64,000 bases of DNA, from the NCBI GenBank assembly GCA_900469625.1, contig UBXV01000034.1:1-64000 (forward strand), written 5' to 3'. Below, piece by piece: positions 19,672 to 28,004 of this stretch; within the stretch, counting starts at the first letter, position 1, and each line of letters opens with the position of its first letter. A model generated the notes under the pieces. It searched no databases, was not told where the DNA came from, and saw only the letters and a list, made by a program, of their open reading frames with translations. The position numbers and the translations under genes are program-made. The stretch comes from Hyphomicrobiales bacterium (GTDB taxonomy: Bacteria > Pseudomonadota > Alphaproteobacteria > Rhizobiales > Rhizobiaceae).

Positions 19672-19868
19672 GTTATTGCCTGAACTAGTCGCCTGGGCCT
19701 GACAATGCAAGGTGAAATTGCCGTTGTCCCGCCGATCTCGGCCCGCCAAGCCAGATCTCCTGGGCTCCCCGGCGGACTGAGTGCCGCAACGTCACCGGCA
19801 CCGCACCTGCCTTGATCTTGCGTTGCTAACGTGGATGCGTTTGAATTGATGGCAATGGGGGCGAGGCG

Positions 19869-20333
19869 ATGGAAAAATTCGGCGACCGTATACCCGAAAT
19901 GCGCATGAAGCATCTCGAGCTGATCCAGAGCGCGCTTTCCCGGATGAGCGACAACAGCGCGAGATTGAAAGGGCACTGCCTCAGCTTGATCGGCGCGATC
20001 GTGGGCCTTGCTGCCGCTCTCTCAAAGGACCAGATTGTCATCTACACCGTGCCGGTCGTGGTGGGATTTGCCATTCTCGACGCCTATTACCTGGCCCTCG
20101 AGCGAGGCTTCCGCTCCCAATACGACAAGGTGCGCAACGAAAAGCTCGAGGCATTGCCCGATTTTGCCATCGCGCCTGCGCGGCGCCAGTCGACGCTCAA
20201 GGCCTTCTTCAGCCTGTCTGTCGTGGGGTTCTACGGAGCCGTGACGATTGTAACGATCCTGATCTTCATCTTCATGCCGGATCGCGTCGCGCCGCCCGCC
20301 GCGTCAAACCCGCCGACGGTTGAGCAGCAATGA
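19869..20333 (+). CDS. Small membrane protein encoded directly before a TIR gene
   Basis: 154 residues. After a polar amphipathic N-terminus (KHLELIQSALSRMSDNSARLKGH) come two close hydrophobic helices (about 40-55 and 60-80), a basic loop with DAYYLALERGFRSQYDKVR, and a hairpin of one or two further helices near 110-140. I recall the pattern KH-E-IQ-x-I-x-RM-x-x-NS-x-x-LKG plus D-x-YYL-x-x-ER in small proteins that sit beside TIR-domain or other effector genes in many bacteria, but no function is established to my knowledge. Its last codons overlap the TIR gene start in ATGA, so the two are made together. Likely role: membrane anchor, sensor or immunity partner of the TIR protein. Confidence 0.75.
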   Translation: MEKFGDRIPEMRMKHLELIQSALSRMSDNSARLKGHCLSLIGAIVGLAAALSKDQIVIYTVPVVVGFAILDAYYLALERGFRSQYDKVRNEKLEALPDFAIAPARRQSTLKAFFSLSVVGFYGAVTIVTILIFIFMPDRVAPPAASNPPTVEQQ

Positions 20334-21330
20334 CAGTTTTCGTCTCTTATTCGCACGCCGACCTGGAGACGATCGACAAAGTTCTTGCCGCCATGCCGCC
20401 TACCTTGCGTTCTGGCTTGACAGGAACAGGCTGGAAGTCGGCGAACAGGTTACTGAGCGGATCAGGCACCAGATCGAGCATGAATCGGATCTTTACCTGA
20501 TATTCGTCAGTCGCAACTCGTTGCAATCGAAATGGGTCAGAGACGAGTTCGCCATAGCCCTTGAGCTCGAACAACGCCAGCACCGCAAATTCATCATTCC
20601 CGCCGTCCTCGACGTGAGCGCCCTTGAAACGCAGGCAGATACGCTGACAGACTACGTGCGCAGCGTCCTTTACGTGAAGTACGACGGGGCCTCGACCATC
20701 AAGGTGCTGGCAAAGCAATTGTCGGACGCAATCTTCGCGCGCTACGTGCTGGAGTTCAAAGGCTTGCGGACAAACCTCTATACGACCGAGGCGAATGAGC
20801 GGGTGCGCGTGTTCACTGACCGCAACAAGTTGCCGCCTTTCCATGACGTCCTGCGTCGCTCCACGACCCTCGATTTGCTGGCGTTTTCGGCGCGCGTCCT
20901 GAAAGACAACTGGACCGAGGTCGAGGTGGCGGTAAGGCGTGGGCTCAAGCTCAGGGTGGTCATGTTCAGTCCGCTGGAAGCCAACCGGCAATACTACGAA
21001 GCACTCGAGAGCATTCTCGGGGAAAGAAACGAGAAGGCGATCGAGCTGGAAAACGTCAACGGTCGTATCGCACGATTGAGGCAGTCTGGCGCTCTCGCCG
21101 GTCTGCTTCAAACAAAGCTTCTGTCGGGCAAACCGTTGCTTCACAACATGTGGGTTAGTGATCGCGGCACCACCGCTGCGGAAGCGCATGTTTCCTTCTA
21201 TGCCTATGGAGAAATGAGCAGAACGCCCTCTTTCCGATCGACGGCATACTCCGGCGATTTCGTCGATGCTCTGGCCACAGAGTTCGATGTCGTTTGGGAC
21301 CTTTCGGTGCCGAACGAGCATTCAGTGTGA
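20330..21330 (+). CDS. TIR-domain protein with C-terminal PLD-like module; N-terminus frameshifted
   Basis: The natural start is the ATG at 20330, overlapping the upstream stop (ATGA) and giving MTVFVSYSHADLETIDKVLA, the classic first strand of a TIR domain. That frame soon closes. The rest of the TIR domain continues in another frame from about 20395 (AYLAFWLDRNRLEVGE, then LYLIFVSRNSLQSKWVRDE). A one-base loss, or two-base gain, near 20381-20403 explains this. The Glu of W-V-R-D-E (codon 20545-20547) sits where NAD-cleaving TIR domains have their catalytic Glu. After residue about 150 comes a domain (LDLLAFSARVLKDNWTEVEVAVRRGLKLRVVMF, in two parts, and a closing EFDVVWD) that resembles the PLD-like, HKD-less regions found behind some regulators and TIRs. 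The longer frame from a TTG at 20320 lacks the first strand. It may be a broken gene, a sequencing error, or real recoding. Confidence 0.75.
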
Positions 21331-21534
21331 TGGCCTGCAAAAATGCTCAAGCGGGCTCCCGTGTCGTCGAGGCAGTCGATGCGGTCGAAACCGCGTCAGT
21401 TTCGGCCGGCTCGATTGCGAATTTCCGGATCAGCGCGCGCGAAAGCTGTCAGTCTGCGATCGAAGTCTCTGGAGGAGACTCGATCTTGGAGTGATGATCA
21501 CGGTCTGACATGATTCTACTTGCGAGCATCCGCC

Positions 21535-22020
21535 ATGACCACGCCCTCCGCACATCGCCTGAACCCGCTGCACCTCATGGCAGCCTTCGGTACGGGCGGG
21601 CTGTTGACCCTGATGGTTCATTTCAACGGGGAGCTGGGGCGCTATGGCAATGCACTGTTTTCGTCCTGGGCGGCACATGGGACGGGTACGGTCGCAGCCC
21701 TCGTTCTGCTTGCCATCCTCTACCCCTGGCGCAGTCGAAGCGAGGGAGCGAAGCCGCGGGCCCCGCTCTGGTCCTATCTCGGAGGGATTTCCGGCGCCGT
21801 CACCGTCATGCTGACCTCGTTTACGGTCAATTCGCCATTGGCATTGTCAGGAACGCTTGCCCTGGGGCTGGCGGGCCAGGTGATCTTCAGCATCGTGGCG
21901 GACCGCTGGGGGCTGTTCGGCCTGCCGATGCGCCGCCCTGATCGGCGCGATCTCGCGGCCATGACGCTGATCCTGGCCGGCAGCGCGCTCATCATTCTTT
22001 TCGGCAGGGGCGAGGCATGA
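21535..22020 (+). CDS. DMT-superfamily half transporter (DUF606/YdcZ), first subunit
   Basis: 161 residues with about five hydrophobic helices and the internal GTGTVAALVLLAIL motif of the YdcZ/DUF606 family, a set of short five-helix transporters of the drug/metabolite superfamily. The ATG at 21535 lacks a good Shine-Dalgarno site. It overlaps the next gene, which encodes a related protein, by four bases, so a two-component heterodimer is likely. Substrate unknown. Confidence 0.8.
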   Translation: MTTPSAHRLNPLHLMAAFGTGGLLTLMVHFNGELGRYGNALFSSWAAHGTGTVAALVLLAILYPWRSRSEGAKPRAPLWSYLGGISGAVTVMLTSFTVNSPLALSGTLALGLAGQVIFSIVADRWGLFGLPMRRPDRRDLAAMTLILAGSALIILFGRGEA

Positions 22021-22439
22021 CCGTACCGATCCTCTTTGCGTGCCTTGCCGGTGTCCTGGTTGGCGTCAGCCGACAGGTCAATGGCCGGCTCAGCCTGTCG
22101 ACCTCGCCGCTGATCGCTTCTTTCTGGAACCATGTCGTCGGCTTCGTCGCGCTGAGCATTCTCGGCCTGTCGATCGGCGGGCTCATTCCCGCAGGCGCCG
22201 CGCAAGCGCCCTGGCACGCCTATATCGGCGGCTCGATCGGCGTGATCTTCGTGGCCGCCGGCAGCTGGCTCATTGCGCGTATCGGTGCCGTCAACACTGC
22301 CCTGCTCGTCATCGGCGGCCAGATGGTCTCGGGTGTAGCGCTCGATCTGATGCAAGGTGTGTCAGCAGGGCTTCTGGCCAGCGTTCTCGGCGTGGCTCTC
22401 ATTCTTGCCGGCATGGCGCTCACCCAGCGTCGCCGGTAG
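22017..22439 (+). CDS. DMT-superfamily half transporter (DUF606/YdcZ), second subunit
   Basis: 140 residues, five hydrophobic helices, with SRQVNGRLSLSTSPLIASFWNH (split by the first loop) and a GRIGAVNTALLVIGGQM-like helix typical of DUF606. The ATGA overlap with the upstream paralogue gives equal synthesis of both halves, which probably insert in opposite orientations. Confidence 0.82.
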   Translation: MTVPILFACLAGVLVGVSRQVNGRLSLSTSPLIASFWNHVVGFVALSILGLSIGGLIPAGAAQAPWHAYIGGSIGVIFVAAGSWLIARIGAVNTALLVIGGQMVSGVALDLMQGVSAGLLASVLGVALILAGMALTQRRR

Positions 22440-22768
22440 CCAGCGACCGCAACCGGCGACAGGTACGCTGACCAATGCCTTGCGCAGGCCCTCGTTCAAT
22501 CCCCGCGCAAGGCAACAGACCATGGGTCCGCCGGCACGAATGGTGCCGTCGCCTTCGTGGCCTCAATATGGCGCGTCGACGAATGGGGGAACGGAGCGTT
22601 GCTGCGGGCGCGGTGATCCCCAGCTAATTGTCGGGGCTGTGGATAGTCCCCGCGAAAAATAGGGCGCCGATCAAAAAAGCGGAATGCCGGCGTCACAGGC
22701 GGCGGCACTGGATCGTCATCAGGGTATCGCGCTCGAACGGGCGGACCTCAACCCATGGTGATATCGAC
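22440..22768. other. Gene-free stretch
   Basis: About 330 bases. A short CGGGG/CCCCG stem (22632-22652) is the only structure I see, and there is no frame with a plausible start. Confidence 0.45.
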
Positions 22769-23266
22769 ATGACCCAATTGACCTCTCTTCTCCTGATCAA
22801 GGCCGTTCTGTTCTCGAGCATTGCGCTCTGGCTCGCCGTTATCGTTGCCAACAACATCATCGCCTTTCGCAACGGCGTCTATGCAATCGGTCTGCTCATG
22901 GGCATGCAACTGTTCGATCAGGAGCCGCCCATCCGCACGCCGCTGCTGTCGCGCCGCGTCAAAAGCGCGTTCTGGCATCGCGCCGTGTTCAGCGTCGTCC
23001 TTACGATGGAAGTGATGACAATGGTGCTTATGGTGGGCGCCGCGATCCTGTTTTTCGCGGGCTTCGCTGGCGCTTCAAATGGCGCGGCGGCGATCCTTTG
23101 GGCAAATCTCGCTCTTGCGGCGTTCATCGCCCTCAGCGTCGTCATGCTCGTCGGCGGTGCCTGGTTTGCCTATTACATCCGTCAGGAGACGATGCAGATC
23201 ACCCATTTGATCCTGATCGGCCTTGGGGTCGTCGGCACGTTTCTGGTGAACATGCCGGTACAATAA
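22769..23266 (+). CDS. DUF2165 integral membrane protein
   Basis: 165 residues with four hydrophobic helices (about 8-30, 70-92, 97-125, 140-160). The NNIIAFRNGVYAIGLLMGM and WHRAVF segments and the closing helix HLILIGLGVVGTFLVN fit DUF2165, predicted small membrane proteins of unknown role. The ATG at 22769 follows GGTGAT. It is monocistronic. Confidence 0.75.
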   Translation: MTQLTSLLLIKAVLFSSIALWLAVIVANNIIAFRNGVYAIGLLMGMQLFDQEPPIRTPLLSRRVKSAFWHRAVFSVVLTMEVMTMVLMVGAAILFFAGFAGASNGAAAILWANLALAAFIALSVVMLVGGAWFAYYIRQETMQITHLILIGLGVVGTFLVNMPVQ

Positions 23267-23318
23267 CGTGCGCATCGAGGTGGCTGCTGCAAATGGTCAG
23301 CCACCTCGATTTCTGCCG

Positions 23319-23630
23319 TCAGCGCCAGCGCGTGCCGCTCTGGCAGGATACGCCGACGAGAACGCCGATCGCAAAGCCGATCAATCCGGCCGTGCTGACG
23401 ACCGTCGTGGCGGTTCCGGGATTATCCTTTGCCGCATCAACCACGCTCTGTCCCTGCGCCCGGACGACCCGCGCCGCCGAGCGCATGCGCCCGCGGGCGT
23501 CATCGGCGAATTCGGCGGCGCTGTCGGCGGCTTCGCCGGCGCGCGCCGAGAGCGATTTTGTCAGCTCCGCGACCTGCGCGCGCAATTCGGAGATCTGGTC
23601 CTCGACGGATCGCTGAATATCATTGGCCAT
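23319..23630 (-). CDS. DUF883 (ElaB/YqjD-type) membrane-anchored protein
   Basis: 103 residues: a long Ala/Arg/Glu amphipathic helix (QISELRAQVAELTKSL and following) and one C-terminal membrane helix (GLIGFAIGVLVGVSC) ending in Arg, the YqjD/ElaB layout. E. coli members bind ribosomes at the membrane in stationary phase; the rhizobial ones are uncharacterised. The ATG at 23630 has GAGGTG upstream; the longer frame lacks a site. Confidence 0.8.
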   Translation of the reverse strand: MANDIQRSVEDQISELRAQVAELTKSLSARAGEAADSAAEFADDARGRMRSAARVVRAQGQSVVDAAKDNPGTATTVVSTAGLIGFAIGVLVGVSCQSGTRWR

Positions 23631-23938
23631 GTGTGCACCTCGCTTGTCTTGGCAAGGTAGCAACGAAGACGGGCGGCTTAAGTTCCGCGCGGGCTTTCGA
23701 ATGCGGTGGTAAGTTCGGGACGCGTGGCGCCGGGGCGGCAATCTGTTTTGTCAGGGGGTAAAAGGAAAAGGCCGCAGCTTCCGTCAAGCCTACGGTGCGA
23801 AGCGTCGTGAACGGCCACGTGGTCTCGTGGCAGCGAGGTAGACGTCAATCGCCCGCCCGACCCCATCCTAGAACTGATGGCGGTCGCGTTCCCGGGTCTT
23901 CTGCCAGAAAATAGCAGTTGGACGCAACCGATCAGTTG

Positions 23939-23964
23939 GCAATTCACTCACGTGAGCGAATTGC
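23939..23964. repeat. 26-bp palindrome with a single mismatch
   Basis: Thirteen-base arms meet at CTCAC|GTGAG and extend outward to GCAATTC / GAATTGC, with one A:C mismatch. There is no loop, so it is more likely a protein-binding site than an RNA hairpin. It lies nine bases from the terminator described next and far from any start codon. Confidence 0.5.
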
Positions 23965-23972
23965 AAAAACAA

Positions 23973-23997
23973 AAAAGGCCGGCAATGCCGACCTTTT
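23973..23997 (-). terminator. Orphan terminator, minus-strand reading
   Basis: Arms AAAAGGCCGGCA / TGCCGACCTTTT, one mismatch. On the minus strand the stem is followed by a T6-G-T5 run, so it should stop minus-strand transcription. No minus-strand protein gene lies upstream within 1 kb (24000-25000 carries plus-strand genes), which leaves room for an unannotated RNA from about 24000-24250. Confidence 0.6.
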
Positions 23998-24270
23998 CCC
24001 GTTCGCTGCTTTGCCCTGCCAGTACATCCGTGGTCAGCGGTTTAGCGCGAACTCTGACCGGAGCATGCTGCCTCAGTGAGACTATTCATGCTCGACGATC
24101 AATTCGTTGGACCCTATTTGGCGACTGATTGCGGCGATTTCAAGCCCCGGCGGAAACTTTGTTGGCGATCCGGCATTGTGTCATCAAGGTGGAGACGCGA
24201 TGGCCCGAGGCGTCATTGACGGTACTTCGCTGATCGCATTTTCTTTCGATTGCAGCCGGAGGATTTAAGG

Positions 24271-24690
24271 ATGGAACTGCACCGTGGCCGCCTGATCGAC
24301 CATATTCAGCTCGTCGTCAAAGATCTGGACGCCAGCCGGCGCTTCTATGAAGCCGTTTTCCGCGCGCTTTCCGTGCCGCTCGGCGGCGAGGGCAAGGATT
24401 ACTTCTGGGCCGACGAACTCTTTATCTCGAGCAGCACCAGCGCAGCCGCTCAGGGAGAGCTGACGGGTCGGCACCATCTCGCCTTCCAGGCCGGGGATCG
24501 CGCCATGGTCGACGGCTTCTACCAGGCCGGGCTAGAAAATGGCGGCACCGACAATGGCAAGCCCGGCGAACGACCCTATCACCCCGGCTACTATGCCGCG
24601 TTCCTGCTCGATCCGGACGGCAACAACATCGAGGCGGTGTTTCACGGCCCGGCCGCGCGCAGTGCCAGTTCAGTGAAGCTCACCTTTTAG
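24271..24690 (+). CDS. VOC (glyoxalase/dioxygenase-fold) protein
   Basis: 139 residues with two beta-alpha-beta-beta-beta units. Metal-ligand positions are H11 or near it in IDHIQLVVKDLDASRRFYE, the H-H pair in GRHHLAFQA, and Glu in DPDGNNIEAVFHGP. This short single-copy form (ELFISSSTSAAAQGELTGRHH split over strands 3-5) is common in Rhizobiales with no assigned substrate. The ATG at 24271 has GGAGG eight bases upstream. Not linked to neighbours. Confidence 0.82.
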   Translation: MELHRGRLIDHIQLVVKDLDASRRFYEAVFRALSVPLGGEGKDYFWADELFISSSTSAAAQGELTGRHHLAFQAGDRAMVDGFYQAGLENGGTDNGKPGERPYHPGYYAAFLLDPDGNNIEAVFHGPAARSASSVKLTF

Positions 24691-24812
24691 ACCCTCATCC
24701 GCGCACGCTTGGGCCACGTCGCAATGGCTTGGGCAAGCGCCGGGGCTTGGCGCAAGTGCTGTCATGACTGGTCGCAGCGTCCCCGGTCCATTTTCCGCCA
24801 AAGCCTGCGCAC

Positions 24813-24847
24813 TTGACATTGTTCTAAAAATAGAACAAAAAGAGAAC
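24813..24847 (+). promoter_or_regulatory. Promoter with LexA (SOS) box
   Basis: TTGACA at 24813-24818 is a good -35 element. GAAC-N7-GAAC at 24833-24847 matches the alphaproteobacterial LexA box exactly (GAAC, AAAAAGA, GAAC) and lies where the -10 and start site should be. A perfect 8-bp inverted repeat TTGTTCTA-AAAA-TAGAACAA (24819-24838) overlaps the box. The gene at 24865 starts 18 bases after it. Confidence 0.7.
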
Positions 24848-24864
24848 AGATGTGGAGATGAACG

Positions 24865-25074
24865 ATGACCCGCACTGAAATCATCAATCGTGCCCTGGCC
24901 GCCGTCGCCGATTCCCGCCTGAAGCGGGAGCGCGACAGCGAGCGCCGCAAGCAGATTTTTGGACGTATCGATCTGAGCGCCCCCTTGCCCAAGCTGAGCC
25001 GTGGCGTGCAGCTGAACCTGAACCTGGATGGCGGGCGGAAACGAGCCGAGCCGACGAGGGCGAAGTCCCACTGA
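24865..25074 (+). CDS. Small charged protein, probably DNA-damage induced
   Basis: 69 residues. The N-terminal half is a likely helix rich in Arg, Lys and Glu (RALAAVADSRLKRERDSERRKQ split around residue 20), followed by IDLSAPLPKLSRGVQLNLNL and a basic tail. No known domain, membrane segment or signal peptide. GGAG is seven bases before the ATG. The exact LexA-type box 18 bases upstream predicts induction by DNA damage. A toxin, cell-division inhibitor or DNA-binding helper are possibilities for such a gene, none proven. Confidence 0.6.
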   Translation: MTRTEIINRALAAVADSRLKRERDSERRKQIFGRIDLSAPLPKLSRGVQLNLNLDGGRKRAEPTRAKSH

Positions 25075-25270
25075 CCAGGGACGGCATCGGAATCGGCGGT
25101 GGCATGGACGGCTCGGTAACCCTGGCCGCCAGCTTCTGCAGGCGGCGGGCTCAGCGATGGGGTTTGCCGTCGCCGGTCTGGCGTGACCCTGCCATGCTGG
25201 TGACGGCCGGGCTGAGCCAGGTCATGCCACGGTACTTGCCCCTGCGGCTGCCCTGTTTCGCCAATCGCCG

Positions 25271-26524
25271 TCAGTGGTAGCGGCTGATCGCCAGATCCGT
25301 CGTTTCGATCTCGGGTTTGGTGTTGCTGATGAGGTCGCTCAGCACGCGGCCGGAGCCGCAGGCCATGGTCCATCCAAGCGTGCCGTGACCGGAGTTGAGA
25401 AACAGGTTGGCAAAGCGCGTCGCGCCGATGACAGGCGTTCCATCTGGCGTCATCGGCCGCAGTCCGGACCAGAACGTCGCTTCCTTCTGGTTTCCGGCGC
25501 CGCCGAAAAGGTCTTCGACCGAATGCTCGAGCGTGGCGCGGCGGTTCGCGGGCAGGTCGCTGCTGAAGCCGGCAATCTCGGCCATGCCGCCAACACGAAT
25601 GCGGTCGCCCAGGCGCGTTATCGCGATCTTGTAGGTCTCATCCATGATCGTCGAGACCGGCGCGCGCGCCTCGTCGACGATCGGCACGGTGATCGAATAA
25701 CCCTTCACGGGGTAAACGGGCAGGCGAAGGCCAAGCGGCTTCAGAAGCGCCGGCGTATAGCTGCCGAGTGCGGCGACGAAGTCATCGGATCGGACCTCGC
25801 CCTCGGCCGTTTCGACGGCGACGATGCGATTTCCGTCCTGCCGCAGTCCGCGGATATCGACACCGAAACGGAACGTCACGCCGAGTGCTTCGGCGTGCCT
25901 CTGCAGTTCGTTGGTGAACTTGAAGCAATCGCCGGTCTCGTCGTTCGGCAGCCGGAGGCCGCCGACGATCTTGTCGCGGACAGGCCGGAGGCCGGGTTCA
26001 GCTGCCACGCAACCGGCCGGGTCGAGAACTTCGAAGGGCACGCCGTCGGCCCGCAGCACTTCGATATCCTTGCCAATTCCGTCGAGCTGCTTGGCGGTCC
26101 GAAACAGCTGCAGCGTGCCTTGCGTGCGGTGATCGTAGGCGATGCCCGTCTCGTCGCGCAGTGCAATCAGGCAATCGCGGCTGTATTCCGCCAGGCGAAC
26201 CATCCGGCCCTTGTTGACGGCATAGCGCGCGGAGGTGCAGTTGCGCAGCATGGCCGTCATCCAGCGCCAGGTCGCGGCGTCCATCATCGGGCGGATGATC
26301 AGAGGCGCGTGCTTCATGAACAGCCATTTCATGGCCTTTTGCGGGATGCCTGGGGCGGCCCAGGGCGAGGCATAGCCGGGGGATATCTCGCCGGCATTGG
26401 CAAAGCTCGTCTCCAGCGCCGGGCCGGACTGACGATCGAGGACGGTCACCTCATGGCCCGCCTTGGCCAGATAATATGCGGAGGTCACGCCGATCACGCC
26501 GGCGCCCAAAATGGTAATCTTCAT
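25271..26524 (-). CDS. dadA: D-amino acid dehydrogenase
   Basis: 417 residues. FAD-dependent membrane-associated enzyme that oxidises D-amino acids (D-alanine in most bacteria) to 2-oxo acids, passing electrons to the respiratory chain. The N-terminus has the dinucleotide fold [20 protein letters not shown] with the following Asp of [21 protein letters not shown], which is characteristic of DadA. The C-terminus ([21 protein letters not shown], split) is the second FAD-contact region. The true start at 26524 is the Met before KITILG. An Lrp-type regulator diverges from it, as in other dad loci; no alanine racemase gene follows. Confidence 0.92.
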   Translation of the reverse strand: MKITILGAGVIGVTSAYYLAKAGHEVTVLDRQSGPALETSFANAGEISPGYASPWAAPGIPQKAMKWLFMKHAPLIIRPMMDAATWRWMTAMLRNCTSARYAVNKGRMVRLAEYSRDCLIALRDETGIAYDHRTQGTLQLFRTAKQLDGIGKDIEVLRADGVPFEVLDPAGCVAAEPGLRPVRDKIVGGLRLPNDETGDCFKFTNELQRHAEALGVTFRFGVDIRGLRQDGNRIVAVETAEGEVRSDDFVAALGSYTPALLKPLGLRLPVYPVKGYSITVPIVDEARAPVSTIMDETYKIAITRLGDRIRVGGMAEIAGFSSDLPANRRATLEHSVEDLFGGAGNQKEATFWSGLRPMTPDGTPVIGATRFANLFLNSGHGTLGWTMACGSGRVLSDLISNTKPEIETTDLAISRYH

Positions 26525-26672
26525 TGCATCCTCTGGGGAACACTGATCGGTCGTCCAGAAAGGCAAGGCAGTGGCCGGAGACGTGCTGTTGCCAGCCCCT
26601 CCCGCAATGCCAGCCCCCACTGGAATTGGCTCAGAACATAGTGAAATAATCGAGCAAGATCATGCGAACTCG

Positions 26673-26692
26673 CGCTTGATTATTCTCAAGCG
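26673..26692. promoter_or_regulatory. Candidate Lrp-type operator
   Basis: CGCTTGA-TTATTC-TCAAGCG is a perfect 7-bp inverted repeat with an AT-rich six-base centre, located in the 211-base divergent region between dadA and the Lrp gene. Its position fits control of both genes. Confidence 0.5.
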
Positions 26693-26735
26693 TGCTGATC
26701 TTAAGAATTATCTGCGAAGAAATGAAAGAATCCAC

Positions 26736-27197
26736 ATGTCCGGTTTGGATGCCATAGATCGCAACATCATCCGACTGCTGCGGCTCAACGCCCGGATGAG
26801 CAATACCAAGCTCGCAGCCGAGGTGGGACTGTCGCCGTCGGCCTGCCTGAGACGCATCAATCTCCTGGAACAGGGCGGCGTCATTCGCGGTTACACGGCG
26901 TTGGTCGGAAACGCCGATGGCGACAATGCGATTGCGGTGATCATCAACATCACGCTGGAGCGCCAGACCGAGGAGCACCTCAACCGCTTCGAGGCGGCCG
27001 TGCGCAAACACCCGGAAATCCAGGAGTGCTACCTGATGACCGGCGGGTCCGACTATCTCTTGCGGGTGGAGGTCGAAAACGCCGGCGATTTCGAGCGGAT
27101 CCACAAGGAAATCCTGGCAAAGCTGCCGGGGGTCCTGCGCATTCACTCCAGCTTTTCGATCCGCAACGTGCTGCTTTCACGCTCAAGGCGGCGTTAG
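26736..27197 (+). CDS. Lrp/AsnC-family regulator of dadA
   Basis: 153 residues. N-terminal helix-turn-helix (residues 1-60, DAIDRNIIRLLRLNARMSNT and SPSACLRRINLLEQGGVI) and a C-terminal RAM ligand domain (IQECYLMTGGSDYLLRVEV). It starts at the Met of MSGLDAIDRN; 55 further residues are open upstream but cover the promoter region. Divergence from dadA and the palindrome between them argue that it activates dadA in response to an amino acid such as alanine. Confidence 0.9.
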   Translation: MSGLDAIDRNIIRLLRLNARMSNTKLAAEVGLSPSACLRRINLLEQGGVIRGYTALVGNADGDNAIAVIINITLERQTEEHLNRFEAAVRKHPEIQECYLMTGGSDYLLRVEVENAGDFERIHKEILAKLPGVLRIHSSFSIRNVLLSRSRRR

Positions 27198-27360
27198 CCT
27201 CTCGCTCGGCAACGGCGGGGTCGATTGCGGCACGTGGAGACTGAGGGGAGGGCGGGCCGATGGCTGGCGACCACCGCATGGCGTTCGCCATGATGCCACC
27301 CGAAATTGCCGCGTAGCGCCGGCAAGCGCGACGATCGGTACCTTGTGGCGACAATGTGGA

Positions 27361-27618
27361 TCAGTGCAGCGCCCGCTGCTCCGGCGGCGTCGACTGCAGC
27401 CAGGGCGGGAACGCCCGACTGGAAACAAGGCGCGCGATCAGCCGTCCGCCTGGGGTGAGGACATCGACGATCGCGCCGCGATATTCGTATTCCTCGGCGA
27501 GTTCGTCGGCGATCAGTTGACCGTAGGCAACCGCGCGGCCTTCATTGGGGTGTTGCTTGCCGGCCTGGTCGCGGCTTGTCACACCGGCCGCATGGATATG
27601 GTACATGTAGCGGGGCAT
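27361..27618 (-). CDS. DUF6894-type small protein
   Basis: 85 residues. Pattern MPRYMYHIHAAG ... D-x-x-G-x-x-x-x-x-x-x-A-x-A-Y at the start and a charged helix (LIADELAEEYEY) fit the short DUF6894 family common in Rhizobiales. Function unknown. The ATG at 27618 follows AAAGGAG at a good distance. Confidence 0.7.
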   Translation of the reverse strand: MPRYMYHIHAAGVTSRDQAGKQHPNEGRAVAYGQLIADELAEEYEYRGAIVDVLTPGGRLIARLVSSRAFPPWLQSTPPEQRALH

Positions 27619-28004
27619 GGTCCGCCGCTCCTTTCCGATTTGCATGGGCTCTCAATGCTTCCCGCATCCGCGGCCAAAAGCCGGGGATGTCCGAGACACG
27701 CGATGTTGGAATTCTATAGCATGGTTTTTGGGACCGTTCCCGTGACATGGGCGTGACGGCTGCAATCGAGATCGCTAATATTGCCGTAACATATTGAACA
27801 GTCGTAATTTTTAGAAATAAAAGTGGGCGCGCCCATGGGCTGGCGGCGGCTATGCGGTGCCCCTCAACCTTCAGTATTTCCGCGATCGGCAGGCGCCCGT
27901 GGCGGGTGCTGGCGATCGCGGCAGAACAGGTGATCGGCGCTGAGCGCATGGCTGGTTTGCGAAGTCGGCTCTACGAAAACCGTGGGCATTCTGTATATTG
28001 AACT

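Larger units (their letters stand above)
23631..24270. other. Gene-free stretch with palindrome and terminator
   Basis: 640 bases with no convincing protein gene. It holds the 26-bp palindrome (23939-23964) and the terminator hairpin (23973-23997). The part at 24000-24250 has no start codon with ribosome site in either direction and could encode a short RNA on the minus strand. Confidence 0.45.

Noticed and set aside
20320-20329. TTG start at 20320 for the TIR gene
   Set aside because: It gives a protein that lacks the first strand of the TIR fold; the ATG at 20330 overlaps the upstream stop and encodes this strand, so a frameshift is the better reading.
21330-21494. Short frame starting in TGATG at the TIR gene stop
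   Set aside because: 54 codons of low-complexity Ser/Ala text with no ribosome site; kept out although stop-start overlap is suggestive.
23877-24128. Plus-strand frame through the palindrome and terminator
   Set aside because: The frame crosses a terminator hairpin, and its product has no pattern of a real protein.
26525-26735. N-terminal extension of the Lrp regulator by 55 residues
   Set aside because: It would place coding sequence over the divergent promoter and dyad; family homology begins at the internal Met at 26736.
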